Positions 7,177 to 10,523 of a stretch of DNA of 10,523 nucleotides are shown piece after piece; position 1 is the stretch's first letter; each line of letters starts with the position of its first letter. The stretch is from NCBI GenBank assembly GCA_027579435.1, contig JANBPK010001791.1, positions 1 to 10,523 on the forward strand. The letters are read 5' to 3'. A program made the translations under genes and the position numbers. Source of the DNA: Candolleomyces eurysporus (Eukaryota; Basidiomycota; Agaricomycetes; Agaricales; Psathyrellaceae). Under the pieces are notes generated by a model that was not told the DNA's origin, ran no database searches, and saw only the letters and a list, made by a program, of their open reading frames with translations.

Positions 7177-9224
7177 TCAGAGAACCCCAGTCCAAGTCTC
7201 CACCAAATCTATGGTACAATACCCATCGATAGGAACATACTGCTTCGTAATCATCTTGATAACCTCTTGTGCGACAACACCTCCGAGAAGCGCCGCTGTA
7301 TTCGGCAGGTCGGCCGTAGGAGATCGAGCACTGCAAAATGGAAGAGTGGGCACAGTCAGCCGTCAGTTTACCAAGGGAGATACGATAGACAAAGACGAAA
7401 CAGTCATCGAGAAGAACAACGAGCGAGGATTGACGTTAGAAGGGGAGGGGGGAGGCAGGACAAAAAAAAAGACGAAACGTACGCTTCGCCAATCGCATTA
7501 TCAAAGTCCTCTTCTGGCAACTCGACGCCATCAGGAAGGATCGCCTTAGCCTCTGCAGTCAACTCCTCCAAGGACGGCGTAAAATCCGCCTTCTGACCTT
7601 CTTGTGACTGATTCGTCGCTTGCGCCTGTGCGTGTTTCGCGTGTAAGGATGATAGTGCCGACAAGGCGAGGTGGATACCGAGTTGCTTCGAGGATGTCTG
7701 TGCTCGCTCAGCTGTAGCACAGCACGAAAAGAAAGAATCGTCGATCAGCGAGTGTACCTTATCCCGGTCTGAACAAGAACCAACTTACCGAGCGCAGCTT
7801 TATCGGAGTCAAGCCAACCCCACTTTCTTCCATTAAGCAACCTCAGGATATGAGAGTTTTTGACAAAGCTATCGATCGTCTCGTCATCGATGAGGTTTGG
7901 ATCTTGGCCCTGCTCCTTGATGACATTGGCTAAAATCCCCTTGAACGTATTCTTCTCCTCAACCGAGCGGTCTTTATACAGCCGCTGAATTTCCACATAC
8001 TCCTTCGTACTGGCCTTCATATCAGGCAGCGTGGAGCTCAATGGAAGAGTATTAGGAGGGACAGTCGACGTATAGACTTCTAGGGCCTTGACAAGGATGT
8101 GGAATGGTTTAGTGTGAGGTGGGGTATTGGACGACGAGCCAGAGGAGGTGAAGAGAGATTTAATGTCGGAGGGAACGACAGTTGAGGTCCAGCATTTGTA
8201 TGCTTGCGACTCGGCCTCTTCAAAGTTCTCTTCGTCGGGCTTTTTGCGCATGTTGAGGATGAGGGATTTGAATTCTTTTTTCTCGGCTGCTGTACGAGGA
8301 GGGTTTCCATCGTGCTGGCGAATGGGAGTTAAGACTTATTGAAAGGTAATGGGTTAATCGACTCACGGCCTTCTTCCATTCCTCTAGAACACGAACAAGG
8401 ATGAACACGTATGGAACGTGGCCGTGGTCGGTGACGTCCAGGTTTTCAAAATCAATCGCCAGAGAACGTTCAAGTAAAGCGGGGAACGGCTTGTCGATCC
8501 TCAAAGAAGGAGTGGAATCAATGTGAGAGTCGATGACTGACAACATCGTCAGTACAATGCACAAAATGGGATCATATTCAAACGGCGCTTACTAGCATGT
8601 TCATGGAACTGGATGAAGACCTCTGCCAAAAAGCCAGCCGATCGGATAATAACGAGCGGTGGGCTCTTGACATCGGCCCACAACAGATCCGAGAGCTGAT
8701 CCAGAGCGTCCTTCTCCAAATTATGAGCAATGATCAAGCTGAATCCCTTCACCCACTCTGCGCCGCTCTCCCCTTCATTGCTCAGGACTTGTTGGATGTC
8801 CTTCTCGACTATCGAGTGGCCCTTCACTCCCTCGTTCAGTTCCAAAAGCAGCCTCACAGCCTCTTCCGCCCGTGGCTTGCCTACACTATCGAGGCCCTCC
8901 AAGAAGAAGTTGTTCCCCGCATCGCTGGGTGATGTGATCGTACGATCAAGGAGGGTGAATTGGCCAATTCCTGGTAGGACCAGGTTTTTCAGGATAGATG
9001 TGGATGTTGAGGAAGAGCTCAATACGAGCAGATGAGCTGATTCAAGTGCAGCCTGGCCAGACTTTGCCCAGAGACGAAGCTGTCGGTCGTATCGACGCGT
9101 TTTNCTGATCTGGTTGGGATCTAGAGCCTGTAAATTCTGCCCATTGGCGGATATACTCTGGGATAACTCACTCTATGCTTGTGGTCGCTGATTCCAACGA
9201 CTGGGACTCAGTTCCAGCTGACAT
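7177..9224 (-). CDS. ULA1: NEDD8-activating enzyme E1 regulatory subunit (APPBP1/Ula1)
   Basis: Pseudo-adenylation half of the heterodimeric NEDD8 E1, which with Uba3 activates NEDD8/Rub1 for cullin modification. Exons 9224-9172, 9120-8593, 8536-8367, 8314-7789, 7711-7483 and 7330-7177; introns 51, 56, 52, 77 and 152 nt. Dropping the ambiguous base at 9104 gives 1659 nt, exactly 552 codons plus stop, close to the ~530-aa family norm. Motifs: KTRRYDRQLRLW at 24-35, ILKNLVLPGIG at 60-70, DAGNNFF soon after, VIIRSAGFLAEVFIQFHEHA at the end of exon 2, DSTPSLRIDKPFP, EEWKK, HDGNPPRTAAEKKEFK at the start of exon 4, ADLPNTAALLGGVVAQEVIK and YVPIDGYCTIDLVETWTG at the C-terminus. The nucleotide-binding glycines of active E1s are replaced by a Ser/Thr run (52-59), as expected for this non-catalytic subunit. 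The last exon overlaps the segmental duplication. ATG context GCAGCCATGTC is good. Confidence 0.95.
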
Positions 9225-9420
9225 GGCTGCGACGGTTCAGGCTGTGGATGATACGGGATGGTTAATGAGCTCTGTGTCAGCGATGAGCATGCTGTTCAAG
9301 CCGAGGTGCCGCCATCAATCTCGCACGGAGATCACGGGACTCATGGTCTGTCACCTGCACGTGTCTCCCGTCACGTCGCGTCGTCACACCCTCGACTGCG
9401 CTTTCGCTCACCCTTTCATC
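9225..9420. promoter_or_regulatory. Divergent ULA1-PSF1 promoter region
   Basis: Only 196 bp separate the two start codons, so one short region must drive both genes unless UTRs overlap. It contains an E-box CACGTG at 9358-9363 and a TCACGTC motif at 9371-9377 followed by a CG-rich stretch. No TATA box is evident. Co-regulation is an inference. Confidence 0.6.
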
Positions 9421-10029
9421 ATGGCCGACACGCGTCAATACGGTGATCTCGCAACCCAACTCCTCCTGGAATCCAGAAGGTCCACGCAGACAGATACCCT
9501 GGCAAAGTACAACGATCCCCTCGTACGATCTCTCATTCGGGAACAGCGGGAGCTGGAACGGGCAGCAGACACCCTAGTAGAGACAGAGCAGAACGCACGA
9601 GGCCCGCCGCCACCAGGACTCCTCATCATCCAAACTGCAATAAACCGAAATAAACGATGTCTATTGGCCTACCACGCCCACCGCCTCTCCATGCTCCAAA
9701 ATCTGTACTGGGCATGCGGAGGTGCGCTTCCTCATCTGCTCACCAACTCCGATCTGCGATCCAGGATGTCCCCACATGAGGTCGACTACCTCCGGCAGTA
9801 CAATGCAAGTCTTATGGAATTCCGTAGCGATTTCACATACGAACTGGACATCATGAGTGGGATCGAGAAGCCTCCGAAGGAAATCCACGTTCGGGTGCGT
9901 GTGGTGCGGGAGTGTGGGGTTGTGCAGACAGAGAATGGGAGCATCGATTTCAAGAGGGGAGAACGATATGTCGTGCGCAGGGCCGATGTTGAGAATCTCA
10001 TTGTCCAGGGATTCTTGGAGGAGGTTTGA
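9421..10029 (+). CDS. PSF1: GINS complex subunit Psf1
   Basis: Intronless gene of 202 residues, close to the family length (about 196-210). Psf1 is one of four GINS subunits; with Cdc45 and Mcm2-7 it forms the CMG replicative helicase. The N-terminus YGDLATQLLLESRRS (7-21) is the classic Psf1 start. A helical A-domain follows: YNDPLVRSLIREQ at 30-42, AINRNKRCLLAYHAHRL at 73-89, LSPHE-like MSPHEVDYLRQYN at 116-128. A linker with KPPKE at 150-154 leads to the small B-domain (IHVRVRVV at 155-162, FKRGERYVVRRADVENLI at 177-194). The start at 9421 is chosen because homology begins there; the frame is open further upstream to 9175 but that part overlaps ULA1 exon 1 on the other strand and looks non-coding. 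Confidence 0.95.
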   Translation: MADTRQYGDLATQLLLESRRSTQTDTLAKYNDPLVRSLIREQRELERAADTLVETEQNARGPPPPGLLIIQTAINRNKRCLLAYHAHRLSMLQNLYWACGGALPHLLTNSDLRSRMSPHEVDYLRQYNASLMEFRSDFTYELDIMSGIEKPPKEIHVRVRVVRECGVVQTENGSIDFKRGERYVVRRADVENLIVQGFLEEV

Positions 10030-10172
10030 GGAAGAGGGTATATCCGAACCGGACGGAATGCCTTGTTTGGCCTTCAAGCGCCAGACAAACAAACGTCATT
10101 GCCGAAAGGACGCCTAACGCTGCCAGACTGGACCAGGGCGCGTCCAGGCTCCGTCCTCTCCCTCGACTTGCC

Positions 10173-10523
10173 ATGAAACCCAACAAAACCATCGCATCCA
10201 CCAGTAATCTATCGTTTATTCATCTCGCAAAGCATCGTCATTCTCTCGCATATGGCTCTGAAGCTCGGTGTCGACCAGGACCACTGCAAGAATGTTCAAC
10301 GCTCTCAGGCTCAAGAACCCGACCATATTCCCAGAACGCCATGTATGTTACAGCAACGACGCCAGCAGCCACCTCTCACAGTCACCGTATGACTCTGGAG
10401 AACTCAAGAAGGAGCCATCAACCACCAGCAGCATTGAGTCTCGGCCTACGAACATCCAAACCACCGGATACATTTCCCGCACCGGCGGATCCCTATAATC
10501 TCGATTTCACTGAACAAGACCCC
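10173..10523 (+). CDS. Unrecognised protein with mitochondrial-presequence-like N-terminus (runs off right edge)
   Basis: From the ATG at 10173 the frame stays open for 117 codons to the window end. The first 80 residues contain many Ser, Thr, Arg and His; the first acidic residue is at 30, and TRPYSQ at 49-54 resembles a matrix-processing site. Residues 81-117 turn Pro-rich and then acidic (PPDTFPAPADPYNLDF at 97-112), typical of the step into a mature domain. It starts 143 bp after the PSF1 stop on the same strand. I do not recognise the family. A competing frame (GTG at 10268, internal ATG at 10292, ending 10498) is shorter and closes. An intron in the window cannot be excluded, so the exact start is uncertain. 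Confidence 0.5.
   Translation, partial: MKPNKTIASTSNLSFIHLAKHRHSLAYGSEARCRPGPLQECSTLSGSRTRPYSQNAMYVTATTPAATSHSHRMTLENSRRSHQPPAALSLGLRTSKPPDTFPAPADPYNLDFTEQDP

Larger units (their letters stand above)
4663..7263. repeat. Intact copy B of the tandem segmental duplication
   Basis: Counterpart of 1943-4460. It holds the functional stomatin-like gene, about 1 kb of spacer, and the 3' part of the last ULA1 exon. Because the ULA1 end continues here into the full gene, copy B is the ancestral locus and copy A the duplicate, assuming no later conversion. Confidence 0.88.

Noticed and set aside
7093..7596. Plus-strand open frame of 167 codons over the ULA1 3' end
   Set aside because: It runs across two ULA1 exons and an intron and is low in recognisable content; a shadow frame.
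8597..8932. Plus-strand open frame of 111 codons antisense to ULA1 exon 2
   Set aside because: Mirror of a conserved coding exon; no motif of its own.
9175..9420. N-terminal extension of the Psf1 open frame by 82 codons
   Set aside because: Psf1 homology starts exactly at the ATG at 9421; the extension overlaps ULA1 exon 1 on the opposite strand and has no family match.
10268..10498. Closed 76-codon frame (internal ATG at 10292) near the right edge
   Set aside because: It needs a GTG start or a very short product; the overlapping frame from 10173 is longer, starts with ATG and stays open to the edge.
1..10523. CRISPR array, transposon, tRNA or rRNA
   Set aside because: No regularly spaced short repeats, no transposase-like frame or terminal inverted repeats, and no tRNA-like cloverleaf or rRNA sequence was seen on reading.

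Overview
The window looks like nuclear DNA of a filamentous fungus, most likely a basidiomycete (Agaricomycetes-like). Genes are compact, several are split by many short GT-AG introns (51-77 nt, one of 152 nt), and the families present (fatty-acid dioxygenase, mitochondrial stomatin, NEDD8 E1 subunit, GINS) are fungal or eukaryotic. The genus cannot be told from the sequence alone.

Layout, left to right. (1) 1-1059, minus strand: the first ~289 residues of a psi-producing oxygenase / linoleate diol synthase, in four exons, running off the left edge. It is invisible as a single ORF and was rebuilt exon by exon. (2) 1060-1942: upstream region with a TATA-like box and no gene I can support. (3) 1943-4460: a decayed copy (copy A) of a ~2.5 kb segment, holding a frameshifted stomatin pseudogene and an ~89 bp scrap of the ULA1 last exon. 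(4) 4461-4662: a ~200 bp spacer. (5) 4663-7263: the intact counterpart (copy B), holding a 4-exon mitochondrial stomatin-like gene (382 aa) with a canonical TATA box, about 1 kb of spacer, and the 3' end of ULA1. (6) 7177-9224, minus strand: complete ULA1 (NEDD8-activating enzyme regulatory subunit), six exons, 552 aa once an ambiguous base at 9104 is treated as spurious. (7) 9225-9420: a 196 bp divergent promoter region. (8) 9421-10029, plus strand: intronless PSF1 (GINS subunit, 202 aa). (9) 10173-10523, plus strand: an open frame of 117 codons leaving the right edge, with a mitochondrial-presequence-like start, not recognised.

The main event is a tandem segmental duplication whose outer breakpoint lies inside the last exon of ULA1. 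The copy contiguous with full-length ULA1 kept its stomatin gene and promoter. The other copy lost the reading frame, the TATA box, one splice donor and the stop codon. ULA1 (neddylation of cullins) and PSF1 (CMG helicase) share a short intergenic region and may be co-expressed. I saw no CRISPR array, tRNA, rRNA, transposon coding region or new defence-type system.
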